DNA from: Pyrocephalus nanus
Taxonomy: Eukaryota > Chordata > Aves > Passeriformes > Tyrannidae
Assembly (NCBI GenBank): GCA_038380795.1
Contig: CM076266.1
Coordinates: 41,438,425 to 41,502,424 of the forward strand
Length of the DNA stretch: 64,000 nucleotides
Direction: 5' to 3'
Below, one piece after another: positions 1 to 13,200 of this stretch. Position numbers and translations under genes: made by a program. The notes under the pieces were generated by a model that was given only the letters and a program-made list of their open reading frames with translations, had not been told where the DNA came from and searched no databases. Every line of letters begins with the position of its first letter. Position 1 is the first letter of the stretch.

Positions 1-1092
1 CATTTTGACAATGTTGATCAAAACAAATCAAAATGTTTCCAAATTTTAATTTTGCAGGAATTTAGAGCTTTTTATTGGAAACACCTTTTTTCTTTTCTTT
101 TAAGGGAAGATTTCCGACCTTAGAAATTCAAACTCCTCAGAATCTATTATACCATAATAATTTTTCAGTTTTGAGGTTGCCTTGGCTAAGATGATGTACG
201 TATGTAACATTGTGATTAAGACATTTTTCTTATCTACTCTTATGACTTACTGAAACGACAGTTTGCCTTATGGAAGAAACACTTAGCATTAGTTTCCAAA
301 GCGAGGTAATTACTATGTGTTACTAGAATTGTGGCAACAATTTCTTCTGTTGGCTAGTGTTATTTTTGTTTGGGTTGGATTTCATTACATTTAGGAAAAG
401 CTCCAGATCTTATAAAAAGAGTTATAAAAATAACTGAGAATTAGAATGTTGCACCCAGCGTGCAGATCTCACTTTAATCCTACTTTTATATTATAAAAGG
501 CACTGAGCATTGGCTATGCATGAAGATATTTGACCTGAAAAACCTGTTGGTTTTCTGCTAATCTGTACACCCATAGTGGCATTTAACATGTTAATGTGTT
601 TTCCCCTCCCGTTATTCAGAATATCACATCCTGCATAATGGGAAGGCATTAAAATTCACTTATTAGCAAGACTTAGGCATGCTATCTGCAGTCAACATGG
701 CTGAAATAATTGAAATAAATCAAATGAGAACAGCAAACAAACAATTCTGACAAGCAAGTGTATCTTAAATTCGTGTTTTCAAATCAGAGAACACAAAGAG
801 ATAGAATTTAAAATTGCCATTGACCTCCGATGGAGAGCAAATTACGGTAAAGGGTTAACACTGCTGATTTGTGAAGCAAATGAGGAGAAACTTCTATCAC
901 TGCTTTCCAACCCATGCATTTTGCTAAACTATATTTGGCTTCCATTGTAACATTCTCCTTCCACATAGCAATGCATTTGGAAAAAGTGAATTTTTGTCAC
1001 ACTGCTTGCCAAGTGTTTTAAACTGACACCAGCTATGACTAATGACAGTGCTGGAATGTGCTGTTCTCAGTAGAATAGAGGCCTGTACAGAC
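1..1092 (-). other. HDAC9 intron, partial
   Basis: This is the 5' part (in transcript sense) of the intron after the exon at 1213-1093. The sequence is AT-rich with no repeat I recognise. I looked for the next deacetylase exon, which would encode an LPCGG motif, and did not find it. Confidence 0.8.
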
Positions 1093-1213
1093 CTAGGAGT
1101 TTCCTGGGGTCCAGCTTCTGTCTGTTCAGGGGGCTGGTGCCATACAGCAGTGAATGATGTTCAGAGTGAACCAGCTGTATTTCTTCCAGACTGGCTTTTC
1201 GACCTCGAATTCG
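1093..1213 (-). CDS. HDAC9: HDAC9 exon, early deacetylase domain
   Basis: This 121-base exon starts in phase 0 after the acceptor tgttttctttcag and ends with 40 codons plus one G before gtctgt. It encodes [20 protein letters not shown], then [20 protein letters not shown]. Human HDAC9, from memory, has [20 protein letters not shown] and LYGTNPLDGQKLDPRILLG, so identity is high. The NRQKLD stretch resembles HDAC4. It is a helical part of the deacetylase fold ahead of the catalytic pocket. The next exon (PCGGLG and onward) was not found between bases 1 and 1092, so it lies outside. The donor gtctgt is weaker than the others. Confidence 0.95.
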
Positions 1214-2639
1214 CTGAAAGAAAACAGCAGAGGCCTACAATATTCCACTGACAATATTTAGGGAGAAAAAAAAAAAAAAAAAAAAGAAGTAAAGGTCCAA
1301 AATAACATTTAGTATGATTAATAATGGGTTGAAATTGCGTCATGCAGGAATGTGACACTGATTTGTTTATTAAAGTAATGCTATATGAAAAACAAATGTG
1401 TGTGTGCTTTATAACAAAATGCCTCACTTAAGTCTTAGTAGAGTTAACCTAATACAAGATTTCACATACAACAAAAAGAAAAGATTCTGCCTCTTTTCTA
1501 CATAATACATTAAGAGATACAAACCAAAAGGCAAAATATTTCTTAAGTAAGAAGTCTGGCTTTGAAGAGATCTAATTTAGAGAGTGAAAAATTATTCACA
1601 CCTGTAAGCTGCAGATGTGTTTGGAATGAGAATTATTGTTTTTTGCATTATTACTAAAGCTTGTGATTTATGCTGCTAGGAGGAATATGATCACAGTGAG
1701 GAGAGACAAGGAGAAGAAGAAAATTAAAGTTTAAACACTTTAATAAAATATTTCTCTATATTTTAAAGTTTTTAATGTATGATTAATATCCCAGGATCAT
1801 TTTTGCTGTTACACATGCTGACTCACTTGCTTCCTTACATTTTTGTAAGAGAAGTTTGTCTCTTTAACTGTTTCTCCAAGCTGTACTCGCCCCATGTAAA
1901 TCAGTGTTAAAAAATCCGGGATGTCTCTCTACAGATCCATTGAAATATAATGAGTTTAGGAAGGAATGAAGATAGGGAGGAAAAGATAAAACTAACACTT
2001 TCAACAGATCCATTCCTTGTATGTATTTGAAGTTACAGCTTGTCATAAATGTATTTCTCTGTTTGTGCTAATGCTGCACAGCTTTTGCAAACATAGCACC
2101 ATGAACTAGATTTTGTTTGGGATTGGGTATAATAAACAGCACTGTCAACAAAGTTCTGCTCCCAAGATCAACTTTCCTGTTGATATTGGATAAGGTGGAG
2201 AAAAAATAGCTTGTTTTTAAGGTCTTGGACCTGGTTTGCAGATCTGGTCCTTATAAATACCTAGGGCAAAACCTCTCACAGCTTAGACTGTCAAACTGTC
2301 CAGCTGGATCTGTCCAACTGTCAAGGTCTACAGATAAACAGGTATAGAAGTTACCTAACTAGACCACCCTATTTTCAATTAGACTGATTAACATGTTACA
2401 GAAATGCCTATTAATTCTATTTTTATTAGAGGTTAAGTTGCAATTCTTACTGTATCCAACACCTTGTCATATATATTGGAAAGCACCAACCTCTGCATTA
2501 AGAGAAGAAAGCAATATTATAGATAGAGAATGTGCACTACAGAAGAAAGGAGCTGCCTGGGGGGTAGGGGGGGTTATGCATAATTTATATTGAGTTAAGC
2601 AGCGGCAATTTTTTCTGACTAATCAGGAAAAAATATCCT

Positions 2640-2770
2640 AAGAGTTAGAGCTAGATGACTGTGGAACAAGCTCCCCCTCAGGGAAATGGTGGAAGCCCTA
2701 TTTCTTGTAGTGTTTAAAACTTGACTAGACACAGCAGTGGAAAGAACATTTTAGGGAATGATCCAAGAAC
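2640..2770 (+). mobile_element. Old CR1-like LINE remnant
   Basis: The stretch tgtggaacaagctccccctc, agggaaatggtggaagccct, then gtttaaaacttgactagac and gggaatgatcc follows the order of the CR1 3' region (a single unit near 'GTGGTGGAATCCCCATCC' in common copies) but is heavily mutated. The 3' terminal repeat is not legible. Ends are approximate. Confidence 0.6.
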
Positions 2771-4394
2771 TAAATAACTTAATAAACCCTTTTTCATCTG
2801 TAATTTCTTCAAGCCTCTCCCAGTCTCACATGAGAATTTGTAGCAGAGCACTCATATCCTTTTAACACAGAGTTGCACAATCAAAATCAGCACATTATGT
2901 TACTTCACAGAGTCAGTAAACTCTGTAATGGTTCTTTTGGGTCAGATAAAATATTTTTCTTCACAAGTGAGATGACTGGTAACATTTATTCCTTCATTCA
3001 TTCTCATTAAGGTCTATGTTTATAACAAGCTGCTTTAAAATCTATATACCCAATTCTCCACAGCGAAACTGGAAAGGGAGACTGACTTTCAGGACAGGTA
3101 AAATAAATGTATAAGAAAAGTAAAGATGAATTTTATGAAGGTCTCATCAAAGAACCTTGAGCAAAATACTCACTCTGGTCATATATTTTCTACAAGTTAT
3201 GCAAAAACTCTCAGAGATGTTTAAGAGTTAATTGTCTGGCTTTTCAAGTGCCAGGTTCCTTTAGCTATAGAAAGACCCACAGATAGCCATTATTCTTACA
3301 ACAGGGGTGATCTGTGATATCTGGACTGGAAGTGGTCTCCCAAAATGTTTTGCCAACAACCTATCTACTACGCGATATCACCAGCCAAATTCTCTAGGGC
3401 AGAAATAGGTTGTGCAGAAAGAGGTTTGGTGCAGAAATCAAGTAACACCAAACAGGACACCGCACTCCAGGCAGCTCTCAACAGTGAGGTCGTTGGAGTG
3501 CAGCCATCAGCTGAGCTGCCAGGGCAGGCAGAGCCCAGATCTGCTCTTTCTCCATGGCTTCTCCAGCTCTAACCTTCAGCATTAACAAGAACATGTACAC
3601 CGTAGATGTCAGGAGGAAAGGGAGGGGTAAACAGTGCACATATCTGTGCTGTTTCTGCATTCCTGGCTCCTCATTTAATGTTTCTTTCATCCCATCATTG
3701 CAGTATCTCTGCTTGTCAAGTAATTTTCATGAAAGTTAAAATCCCAGCTAAGACTCTACACAGAGGGAAAAAAAAAAAAAAAAAGCATTAAAAATTATCT
3801 GTATTAATTTCTAAGAATAGCCCTTCTCACAAAATGATGTCAGCATTTAGCAGATCTACCCAAGCATATGTCCTAAGTCTGTTGCCAGAGTCTAGAATCG
3901 TGTAATTTCAGTTATGCTAAGTGATAGTTTCTGGCTCTCACTAGCATGAGTTATCAGACAACAGAACATATGCATTTGTATAACTTTACACATACACTTT
4001 TAGCCACATCTTTTTTTTATTTTGAAGTGTCTTTCTTAATTTTCATTGACCATGGTAGTATTAAAACCATAAAATGTAGCAGAAAATTGGCATAAAGCCA
4101 GTGAAAAAGGAGAAATAGCACAGGAGAACATATGAACAGTATCTGTTTCATTCAGAGGAATTTGAACACTACATCTACCCATCTACTACATCTTTAGTAG
4201 AAGGCAAGTCATCCTTTTCTAATATGCATGACAATTTGTGTATTGGCTTTGTCCTCTAATATATGCAGTTCCCTCATCAACAGAGACATTTATGCATCTC
4301 AGGAGAGCAAAATATTTGCACCTGAGTGCTTATAAGAAATCAGTCTAGTACTAGAAAGATATTCTCCCCCCAACAGAAAAATGCTTTCATCTTT

Positions 4395-4520
4395 CACAGA
4401 ATTTAAGGTCGAAGAGAACTGTCTAGTCTGGTCTTCTGTTTAAAATAGACCTTTAACATTTCACATGGGTATTAACCTCTATTCACACCTCTATTAACCT
4501 GAAGATTTTGGTGAAACTTT
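4395..4520 (-). mobile_element. Old CR1-like 3' end remnant
   Basis: The text ttcacagaatttaaggtcg, aagagaactgtctagtctgg and tcttctgt resembles the old sauropsid CR1-type end (TTTAAGGCCAGAAGGGACC, ATCTAGTCTGACCTCCTG) common in turtles and crocodilians. If correct, it is an insertion older than the radiation of birds. Family assignment is from memory. Confidence 0.5.
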
Positions 4521-5461
4521 CTGCAGACTAAACTCATGCACAGACAGAGATTCAAAAAGACAAAGGAGATGCTGCCTGTTTCTCTCTGCTAAACTATTAG
4601 GAATTGTTTAGATAGATTAAGGAATATTTCTCACCAGGGTCTCTTGGAGTAATGTGTCCATTGTCTGTACTGCAGCTATTTGTATGGAAATTCCCTAAGT
4701 CTATCAAGTTGGTAAACAAGGTCTTCAGATTTTTTCCTGCCTTCTGAGATTTCCTATAGTTGTTAAATTCTTTCATTTTTAAAAATACTGACAGATAGCA
4801 TGCCTTTTGCCAGTCAGTATACCCCTATTGCTTGTTCTCCCTCCATCACATGGGAATTGCAATCATGGCTCTGACACTCATGCACCCACATAGAGTGGAT
4901 GCATTTATTATCTTCATGTGTTTTGATCCTCCAGTGCCTAACCTGACTATGTTAAAGACTCTAAAGATTTTTGCTCTTAAAAACAGAATAACTTTTCCTT
5001 TATTATTTAATCTTCAGAAGTAAATTGAGGTTCAAAGGGTAGAATTCTTTCATATATTTCAGTCTATGTGATCTGGCAGACTCAGCTTTAAATTCTTTCC
5101 TTCTCTCCGCTTTGGTACATAAGATGTGGACAGCAGAAGGTGTAAGATGTCTCTCTAATCCAGAAAACTGCAAAAATTCAGATCAAATTCCAAGCTGAAA
5201 AGAAAAATGTTGCTGGACCACAGGAAGTAGAGGTGGGGGCACAAAGTGGGACCATGTCTACATTCTTTTCTTTTCTAGAACTGTGCTGATCTCTGTAGCC
5301 TAATGTCAGTCATGTGTGCATAAATTACGGCCCCAAAGGAGTTATGTAAATACTTCCTCTCCCTAGAACAAGAGGAAAGTAGACACCACCACCAAAACAT
5401 AATTCAGTCCTTTTTTTCGTCCCAAAGGTAGAGTGGCTAGGCATTGCTCTTTACCAAGGGA

Positions 5462-5466
<5 letters not shown>

Positions 5467-5507
<41 letters not shown>
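5467..5507. repeat. 41-base A homopolymer
   Basis: An uninterrupted A run in the 7.8 kb intron. No retroposed gene could be recognised next to it. Runs this long are prone to length error in assembly. Confidence 0.95.
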
Positions 5508-5510
<3 letters not shown>

Positions 5511-5713
5511 TGTTTTTATGCCTGTCTGTGCATCTTTTATCTGCCCTGGTCTGCATTTGATAAGTGTCTGTTCTACATTTTTCAGCTTTTAACAAACACC
5601 GAACAGGCATTTCAGTAAATGTACACAAAACTTTTAAAATAATGCAAAAACATTGTGTCTAAATTTTATTTTTCCAATATATATATACCAGGGCTATAAA
5701 AAAGTTCACTATG

Positions 5714-5736
5714 AGGGGGGGTGTGTGTGTGTGTGT
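5714..5736 (+). repeat. G run followed by (GT)8
   Basis: A run of seven G is followed by about eight GT units in the 7.8 kb intron. Confidence 0.9.
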
Positions 5737-8700
5737 TGGAGGTGGGGGTGAATACTTCCTTCTCCTGCCCTGGACTCAGTTGGGGACTGGTGTCTCAAAT
5801 CTGGCTCTCAAGGGCTGGCCGTGTTCTGAATGTGTTTCTCCCTTGTCTTGAGGAAGCTGATGGGGAAATTAATCTATCTGTTTGGAAAAGTGATATGATT
5901 GAAAAAAATAATTTGAAAGCTATACTAGTTTTCTCGATTTAGGAAAAATCCTCTGAACTGTTGTTTGAATAACTAGAGTTCATGGCTAGAAAGACAAAAT
6001 ACAGTCTGCAGAAGCAAGTCCTCTTGGCTGTGTCTGCAGCAGTAAACTAAGCAGTGCCAGGAAACATTCCCAGGCAGAGAAACACAATCATCTGTATTAT
6101 TAAATTGCTAAAGTGGTCCTTCACACCGTTTTGGCTTAGCAGCAGCTAGCACTCTCCCTAACAACTCCCAGACATGATTTGGTCACTGGCATGGGCCAGG
6201 AAGCATTCCTGGTAGTTTGAACATGGGCTTTTCCATGCCAGTTGGCTGCAGGGATGGAGAACAGTCTCAGGCACATTTTATTTTTTAGCAAAGGCACAGC
6301 TTTGAGTGCCCCATTCAAACCTTGTTATGATTTTATCAAGTTATATTTTAAAAATACAGTGGGCTAAATATGAGCAATATATATAGGTAATATATAAAGA
6401 TAACTGATTAAGCTTAGATTAATCTACCTAAATTAATCTATGAACTGCAGCAAGCATGGTATCAGCCTAGTATATATGACTTTCATCATCCTATACCCAG
6501 TTATTGACGACGGTTCTCTGTATACTCAGCCAGATATCTCTCTTTTGTCAAAGACCTTAACTGTGTGAGAGGAGTTAATCCACACCACATGATTTAGGAA
6601 GCACACATAGCTCCTTGCTATAGATAACAAAGATTGTATAGATACAGGTTGTTCATTTTCATTAGGGTTTCTTGTTAAATTAAGAAAATAGGGAGGGCCC
6701 CCTGGCACCAGGCTCTGTGTAAGGATACACACATTGCAAAGTAACAAGATCTGAGCTACCTCTGATTGAACTACCTTTGATCCTAAAACTCCTCAGAAGA
6801 GAAAGAGCGGGACTGCAGCCCTCCTGTGGGACTACTGTTTTAGTTAGAGAGGAAAAAAGAAGTTTGACAGTTACTGCAGAGGATTTCCTAAGTGGCTCTT
6901 GGATGTTTCTGTTCTTCAGCTGCTCTTTAGACTTGGTGTATGAGGCAGTGCACGTGGCAAAACCTGACCAGTGATCTCCCCCCTCCTTCTGACAAAAACT
7001 GTGGGAAATTATACTGAGAAATTGTATTAAGAAATACTAATGTCCATGATGGGGCATTTAGAATTCAGCAGAAGAGACAGTACAGTTGCCTATGATGCTT
7101 TGACTATGCATCCTCAGAGTGGGATATTCCAGAATGCAGCTTAATGGTGGCCTTTTATATTTTGGATAGTGAAATAACGTCTCCTTTAGTGACACAATTT
7201 ATCTATTCAGATGAGTGACTTTCCTGAAGAACCAGAGCACTAATTAAGTGTAAGCCTTCCTTATTTTGGAAACTGCGCAGTTTTAAGCACTTGTTTGATG
7301 TCAGGCAATGCTAGATAATTCAGTGAAGCAAAGGACAGGTTGCATCACCAAATGTGATCCTGTCTTTAGATACATAAGAGGATCTAAATAAACACCAGAT
7401 CTGCAAACCAGCTTCGCACCGAGAATCCTCAGTTTTATCATTGGTTTACATTTTGACAGCTCATTTCGCATTCCAGCCTTATTTCAGAGCACACAATTGG
7501 AGTCAAAATTAGATGAATGCTGTTCAACATGAAGTGACTTATTTCCTCTCTGCCCCCTCACTGGATTTTGCAAGACCTAATAGGCTATATTTCAGTTTTT
7601 GAAACTGAAATTTTTAGAATTGCAAGAGGAAACATTAAATCTTCCAGGAAACCTTTGGACCTCAGACTAACCTATACCACTTTTCCATTTTTCACCTTTT
7701 GCTAATTCACACAATTTACTGTTCATCAATATCTGTTTTCTCTTGGAGAAAGCAGTACAGAGTAGCGCACTGCATTTTCTTATTTTCTCTCTCTCTTGTC
7801 TTTTCTTTATAACATGGAGTCCTGAGTCAAGAACGTAACTAGGCTTTATTTTAGTAAAGCACTCAGCTGTGCGTTTAACTTACTCTTTAACTATGTGATT
7901 CCAGCAGTGAAACCACTCATATGATATGTGGCCTTAAGGGCCTTGCTGAAAGAAAGTCTTCTTGAAGACTGAAAAAATTATCCAAGCTAAAAAAAAAGAA
8001 TTAGCCTGTTAGAGTGCTGCCATCTAGTTAGATGAGTGTATACAACAAATCCATTTGCAGTGCTTGCAATATCTCACTGCCCAATATGCTGGGCTGCCTG
8101 CAGAAAATCTTCATGAACAGTCACTAATAGCTGTTCAAAGGGATCTATTGAACCAGTTCCTTTGGGTATGTAAAAATACATGCATATAAAGAAAATTAAT
8201 AAAAGACAACAGAGTATACGAGCCCTGGAAAATTTTTGGACCCTGCAAAATATAAGCAAATTTGTGCTGAACTTTGTTAACTTGTGCTGCAGTGCTATAA
8301 GCACCTGCAATTGCCACAGGCTTCTGCAGAAGTTGACAGTGCTGCACAACTCATAGGAAGCCGGGAATGGTGGGAAAAGGCTATTTTTAACGAACCCAAA
8401 TCATATATGAACCTCACAGCCCATATTTGATTTAAGTATGTTTTATTAATCAATTTTTGAGGTAAATCAAAGCAGAAATAAATTACACATTTGCTCTGAT
8501 ATTGCCTAGAAGACTGTGCTTGGATGTCTTGGTGTTTCACATGGGACCTGTTATATACAAGGCAAACGAAAATGTTATGAAAACAGACTTTAAAGTCTGA
8601 AATAAGACAAGATGCAATATGCTTATGGAGTGATACAAAGTATGTTAAAAAAAAATGATCTATGCTACAGAAGTAAAATCCTTAGCTGTTTGAAAAGTTA

Positions 8701-8977
8701 AGAACTGTGTTATTGGAAGGACTGCAATTGCTGTTTGACTACTGATTGCCTACCTTCTATAAGTAAAGAATAATCATTTCTGGATAAATGACTCTATGTA
8801 AATTCATTATTCCTGATTGGGAAGTGTGCTTTCCTATAATGCATTATTTTAATACTGTTAGTTAAGACCAAATAATTCCTAAGACAAATTACTCACTTAT
8901 TACAGAAGTAAGACCCATTTAGCATTTAATAAATTTGACATTAAGAAGTCAGGTATCTGGTCTTAACTCTTAATTAC

Positions 8978-9111
8978 CTCGCACTTGTTTAGCAACCCAG
9001 TTTCTTGCAGCCTTGACCAGATGCTTTGGATTCTTCCAGCATGTTCAGGGTGATTAGCATAGTTTCCACACATACACTGGTGCTTCAGCATCAGACTGTC
9101 ATACACAACAC
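8978..9111 (-). CDS. HDAC9: HDAC9 exon, start of deacetylase domain (structural zinc site)
   Basis: This 134-base exon completes the split Gly codon and adds 44 codons, ending in phase 0 at NKCE before gtaatt. The product [20 protein letters not shown], then [20 protein letters not shown], opens the class IIa deacetylase domain. In HDAC4 the matching His and Cys of KHQC, the next Cys and the His of HPEH help bind the structural zinc particular to class IIa enzymes. All four are present here. The acceptor, ending gtgctgaag, has a weak, purine-interrupted tract, but it is the only one that gives the required phase. The nearest CR1 element ends 120 bases upstream, at 9231. Confidence 0.96.
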
Positions 9112-9230
9112 CTTCAGCACAAAGACAGCACAATAAGAAATAGTAAGTGAAAAAAATGCAAATTACACTGTTCCCTGTCATACATACCACAGCAAAACTG
9201 GATTTTATTTTACAATTAGAGCAAGATGAA

Positions 9231-9709
9231 AATCATAGAATCATAGAGTCGTTTAGGCTGGAAAAGACCTTCAGGATCATCAAGTCCAACCTTTGGCTGA
9301 TCTCCACCTTGTCAACTCTACCATTGCACCAAGTGCCATGTCCAGTCATTTCTCGAAGACCTTCAGGGTTGGTGACTCCACCACCTCCCTGGACAGCCTG
9401 TTCCAATGCCTGAAAACCATTGCTGTGAAGAAATTCTCCCTGATGTCCAACCTGTTGACAGGATTGCAGAGCACATTGCCTCCTACAACCTGTCTCCTAC
9501 CACAGCTTGACACCATTTCCTCTTGTTATGTCATTGGTTGCCTGGGAGAAGAGACTGACCCACACCTGGCTACACCCTCCTTTCAGGTGGTCGCACAGAA
9601 AAATAAAGTCTCTCATGAGCCTCCTTTTCTCTAGACTAAACAACCCCAGCTCCCTCAGCCACTCCTCATATGACTTACTCTCTTAGTTGCCCTCTGGACC
9701 CAAATTCCT
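9231..9709 (-). mobile_element. CR1 LINE, 3' fragment
   Basis: It begins aatcatagaatcatagag, the reverse complement of the CR1 3'-terminal repeat, then reads tggaaaagaccttcaggatc and gtccaacc, followed by ccctggacagcctgttccaa and the ctcagccactcctcat block. This is the standard avian CR1 3' end inserted on the minus strand, 5'-truncated as usual for CR1. It lies in the intron just upstream of the 9111-8978 exon. It carries no intact reverse transcriptase, and its short open frames are incidental. Confidence 0.93.
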
Positions 9710-12131
9710 CTTTCCTTTGTGAGACTCTAAATTTTGATTTCCAAGGCACATCTTGTGATTCCATTAAGGCAAAAATTAATTCTCAAGAAATTATATTAAT
9801 AAATACAATTAATTGTAAAGGAGAAAGAAAATGGGGTAGCGTCTAGGAAAAAAGCTAGGAAAAAAATCAATCTTATTACTGAATCACTTGTTTTCCCATT
9901 CTCTAGTGGGTAAGGTTAGTTGCATCTGTTAACCTATATATAACAAGAAAATGTTATATATTTATAGCAGTGGAAGGAAAATAATTCAGTAAAACCTTTT
10001 AAAATAAATTTTGAAATGGCAATGCCACTCTGCATTTGTACTGCTTAACTAATACCATATTAATTCCAGATCTCAAAGCATATCAAATGAAAGTTTCAGA
10101 GTTGAAACAGTGGCAGCCCGAGTCCTTTTTCATTAAAGACAAAGTTCCACCCACTACTCAATTAGGACCAAATCCTGTTGTTTGACTGCAATGCAAGGTA
10201 CCTTTGAATTTCCTATGGTCATTTATTCAAGGACAGAACAGTTTTATACAAAACAGCTATCAGTATCACATTGCTCTGTAGCTGCACATTGGGAGCCAAA
10301 GAGAAATTTTAGTGAGTAGGCTCAAGCTAAATTCAATTTTCAAGGCTTTCAAACCCAGTCTGAAACACTGAAAAGTTATTTTCTTTATTTACTTTTCGCT
10401 TTTATTTCCCTTAGAAATGTCTGAAACAACGATGATTTTCCTTACCCCTGTGGACCATTTTCATTTGGGAAACATTTGGATTTTTCTTCCCCTCACAGTT
10501 GAAAGGGACTTAAATTCACAATTTCTGCAAGCTGCAATATTTGGCATTCAAAACCTCTTTCTTATGTGCCACCGCTACTGGGGATGCCAACACAGTTCTG
10601 GGAAAATCATGTTAGCCTGCTACTGAAAAGTCAGCCAGTGAAGAAAACACAAAATAAAGTCCAGATTCAACAACATGCCCAATACCACCTTTATTTAGCA
10701 TAGTTCTTGAATGGATATTGAACATCAATAAAGTCTTTAAAAGCTCTACTGAACAAGAGTCTGTATACATTGCGGGCAATTCAAAGTTAAGGTTCTGAGA
10801 TAATTCAGTTAGAAGCCAGCCAGAAATTATGCTGCTCAAGAAATATTTATGCTGCCATATTTCTTAGCTCATGCACTTCAGAACTGATCCTTTGGGATCT
10901 TGCTATTTAATCCAAAATGATAATACAACAATTATGTTTAGCATAAGGAGAATGCAAACATAATATCTAAGTGCAGCATTACTAAATTTATGCTAAATTA
11001 TTATCTAGCAAACATAATAGTTCATTAGCAAGAAATTCTTGCTCATTTTCTTGTTTTCTTTTCCTTTAAAGAAAAAAAAGGGGACAACCAGTGAAAATCT
11101 GGAGCTAATAAACTAATGCAGCTTAAAATATCTGCTGGCATTGTCAAAGTAGTTAATAATTTCCTTTCTCTGCAGTTCTTTGCTGCTTTATCATGAGGTC
11201 TTGTAAGTTGTTTGGAAGTATGCACACAAATAACTGCATGTTCACATACCTCACTTTCCTTTTCTTGGCACTAAAAGTTTTAGCTTCTACAGTTTGCTGT
11301 CTACCCATATTGTAGTTTGCCAGTGTTCATCATACCAATAGATAAGAAAACGTTTCCTCCCATCCCTCTGACCAACAGAGAAGATGTTCAGATGCCAAAT
11401 GCACATGCATCAGGACTTTCAGAAGCTTTTAGGCAGAGTAGGCAGTTATAGCAAATGGATTTGAATGGAAACACTTGTTAAATGGTAACAAAATTAGCTG
11501 AAAATTGAAAGTATCTCCTACCTGCCATTCTTTCAATGCATTTTTAATTTTAATTATTCAAATAGTCCAAATGGCAGTTAATGGAAGTAAATTTGTTACA
11601 CAGATTTGAGTGTAATAATGACGTTTTGATTGCCTATAGCAGAGTTGCAACCAATTTTGAAGTGAAACACTGAAAGTGTATATTCAGGATGCCCCTTCTT
11701 GTTGACATGAATATAAACATCCCTTTCTTAGTGCATTAGTATTTTTCCCAAAATAGAATATAACTAAAAATTTAATTTTAATGTACATGGTTTATTTTGT
11801 CTGAATCAAAAATCAGTTTAATCAGGTCAGGTCAGTATTACATGGCAGAAGCATCTGCTCCAAACTTAATTACTAAGATATTCACACCAATGAGTATAAA
11901 ATTTATTTCTAGAAGGATTAATTGACTTACAAAAAGACTGAAATATATGTTTTCATTTATTTGCAAGCATTTAAATTGGTTTAGAATGTGCAAGTGATTC
12001 AGATGTGTGGCTGCTGGTCATACAGCACATGTGCTTGATGCAATACCAGAATGCAGCAGTAGAGCTTACTGCTAAAAATAGCCTATAGGATTTCCCTGAC
12101 AGGATTCAGCCAATAATCTCCCCACATGCAC

Positions 12132-12155
12132 AAAAAAAAAAAAAAAAAAAAAAAA
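12132..12155. repeat. 24-base A homopolymer
   Basis: An uninterrupted A run about 80 bases before the palindromic repeat. Smaller runs occur at 1266-1285 (20 A), 3768-3784 (17 A), 26742-26758 (17 T) and 48785-48802 (18 T). Confidence 0.95.
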
Positions 12156-12237
12156 GGAGGGAGGCAACTGTTTTCAATTGCAGACTGCTGTGAAATATTA
12201 ATAAAATATGGTTATTCTGTCTCTCCAGAACAAATGC

Positions 12238-12350
12238 CTGTAGCCAGATTCTGCTCTCAGATTCCTTGTGTAAATCTGAGCAGCTCCACTGAGACTGGTG
12301 GATTTATTCTGGATTTACACCAATATTAATGAGGTCAGAATGTGGCCCTG
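12238..12350. repeat. Old palindromic interspersed repeat
   Basis: Two arms face each other. The left arm has cagattctgctctca followed by ttgtgtaaatctgagcagc. The right arm has ctggatttacaccaatatt then aatgaggtcagaatgtggcc, whose reverse complement lines up with the left. Similar palindromic elements with 'TGGTGTAAATC' and 'CAGATTCTGATCTCA' are frequent in crocodilians and turtles. It may be a non-autonomous DNA transposon, but the family name is unknown to me. Confidence 0.6.
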
Positions 12351-13070
12351 ATGACAGATGGGAATGGTGCCACCACTGAACCATATAATGATAGAGGACA
12401 CAGGACAAAAGAAACTGAATTTGCATTCACTCAGTAAAAACTAAGGTTTTCCTGGTGGGAACTCCCTAACACTCATTCATTTCCAAAATGTTTATTTGGG
12501 TCAGCTTCTTTTAATAATATTTTAAACAGAGGGGAGAGCAAGAGACCTAAAAATCATTGGCTAACAGCACCCTTTGAAGAAGATTAATTGCCCCGAAGAA
12601 CAACAGTACCAATAAGAAAACCCAAGGGAAGACTATCTAATAAATTATTCCTCAGAAAAATCTGAACTAAATAATGTCAAATATTCTGTGAACTAAGTGA
12701 AAATTAAGTATACTTTTTTCCCCCCATCTTTAGCTCACTGTGTTGTGCATATACTGTGTGTATATAGCTTAACTGTCTCACAACAATCACCATTCTAATT
12801 TCCTTCAGGTATTTGGCTAAAAGCATTTTCTCTCATGACTCACAACAATTTGGCTCACTTTGATGCCCCTGTAATAATCTGCCACAACTGTTTTCCTGCT
12901 ACCTATTTGTACATTAATTTCTAGAGTCTGAGTTTGACCTCACTTTATGGTGTACTAGAATTTTCTCCCTTTCCACCCACTCATTCATTCCTTCCATGCT
13001 TTCAAAAATGGTAGTGTTGCAACTGCTGTGAACAATTGCTGGTTGCATCTTGTGCTCTCTTAAGGGAGAA

Positions 13071-13200
13071 AATCACAGAACCACAGGATAGCTCAGTTTG
13101 GCAAGGACCTCCAGAGGTCTATAGTTCAACTCTGCTCAGAGTAGATCAGCACTCTGATCAGACCAGGTTGCTCAGGGCTTTTATCCTAAAGGATTTTGGA
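13071..13200 (-). mobile_element. CR1 LINE, short diverged 3' end
   Basis: It starts aatcacagaaccacaggat and continues to ggcaaggacctccagaggtc and tgctcagggctttt, the CR1 3' region in reverse orientation. It is shorter and more diverged than the copy at 9.2 kb, so probably older. The boundary at 13200 is approximate. Confidence 0.8.

Larger units (their letters stand above)
1214..8977 (-). other. HDAC9 intron, 7.8 kb
   Basis: An AT-rich intron flanked by GT at 8977-8976 and AG at 1215-1214. It contains two old CR1-like remnants (2640-2770 and 4395-4520), a 41-base A run, a short GT repeat and A runs at 1266-1285 and 3768-3784. No further exon, RNA gene or promoter could be supported. Confidence 0.85.

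Noticed and set aside
1..1092. Search for the next HDAC9 deacetylase exon (LPCGG segment)
   Set aside because: No matching reading with splice sites was found. The exon must lie outside the window.
9147..9634. 88- and 113-codon plus-strand frames
   Set aside because: They are antisense readings of the CR1 fragment at 9231-9709.
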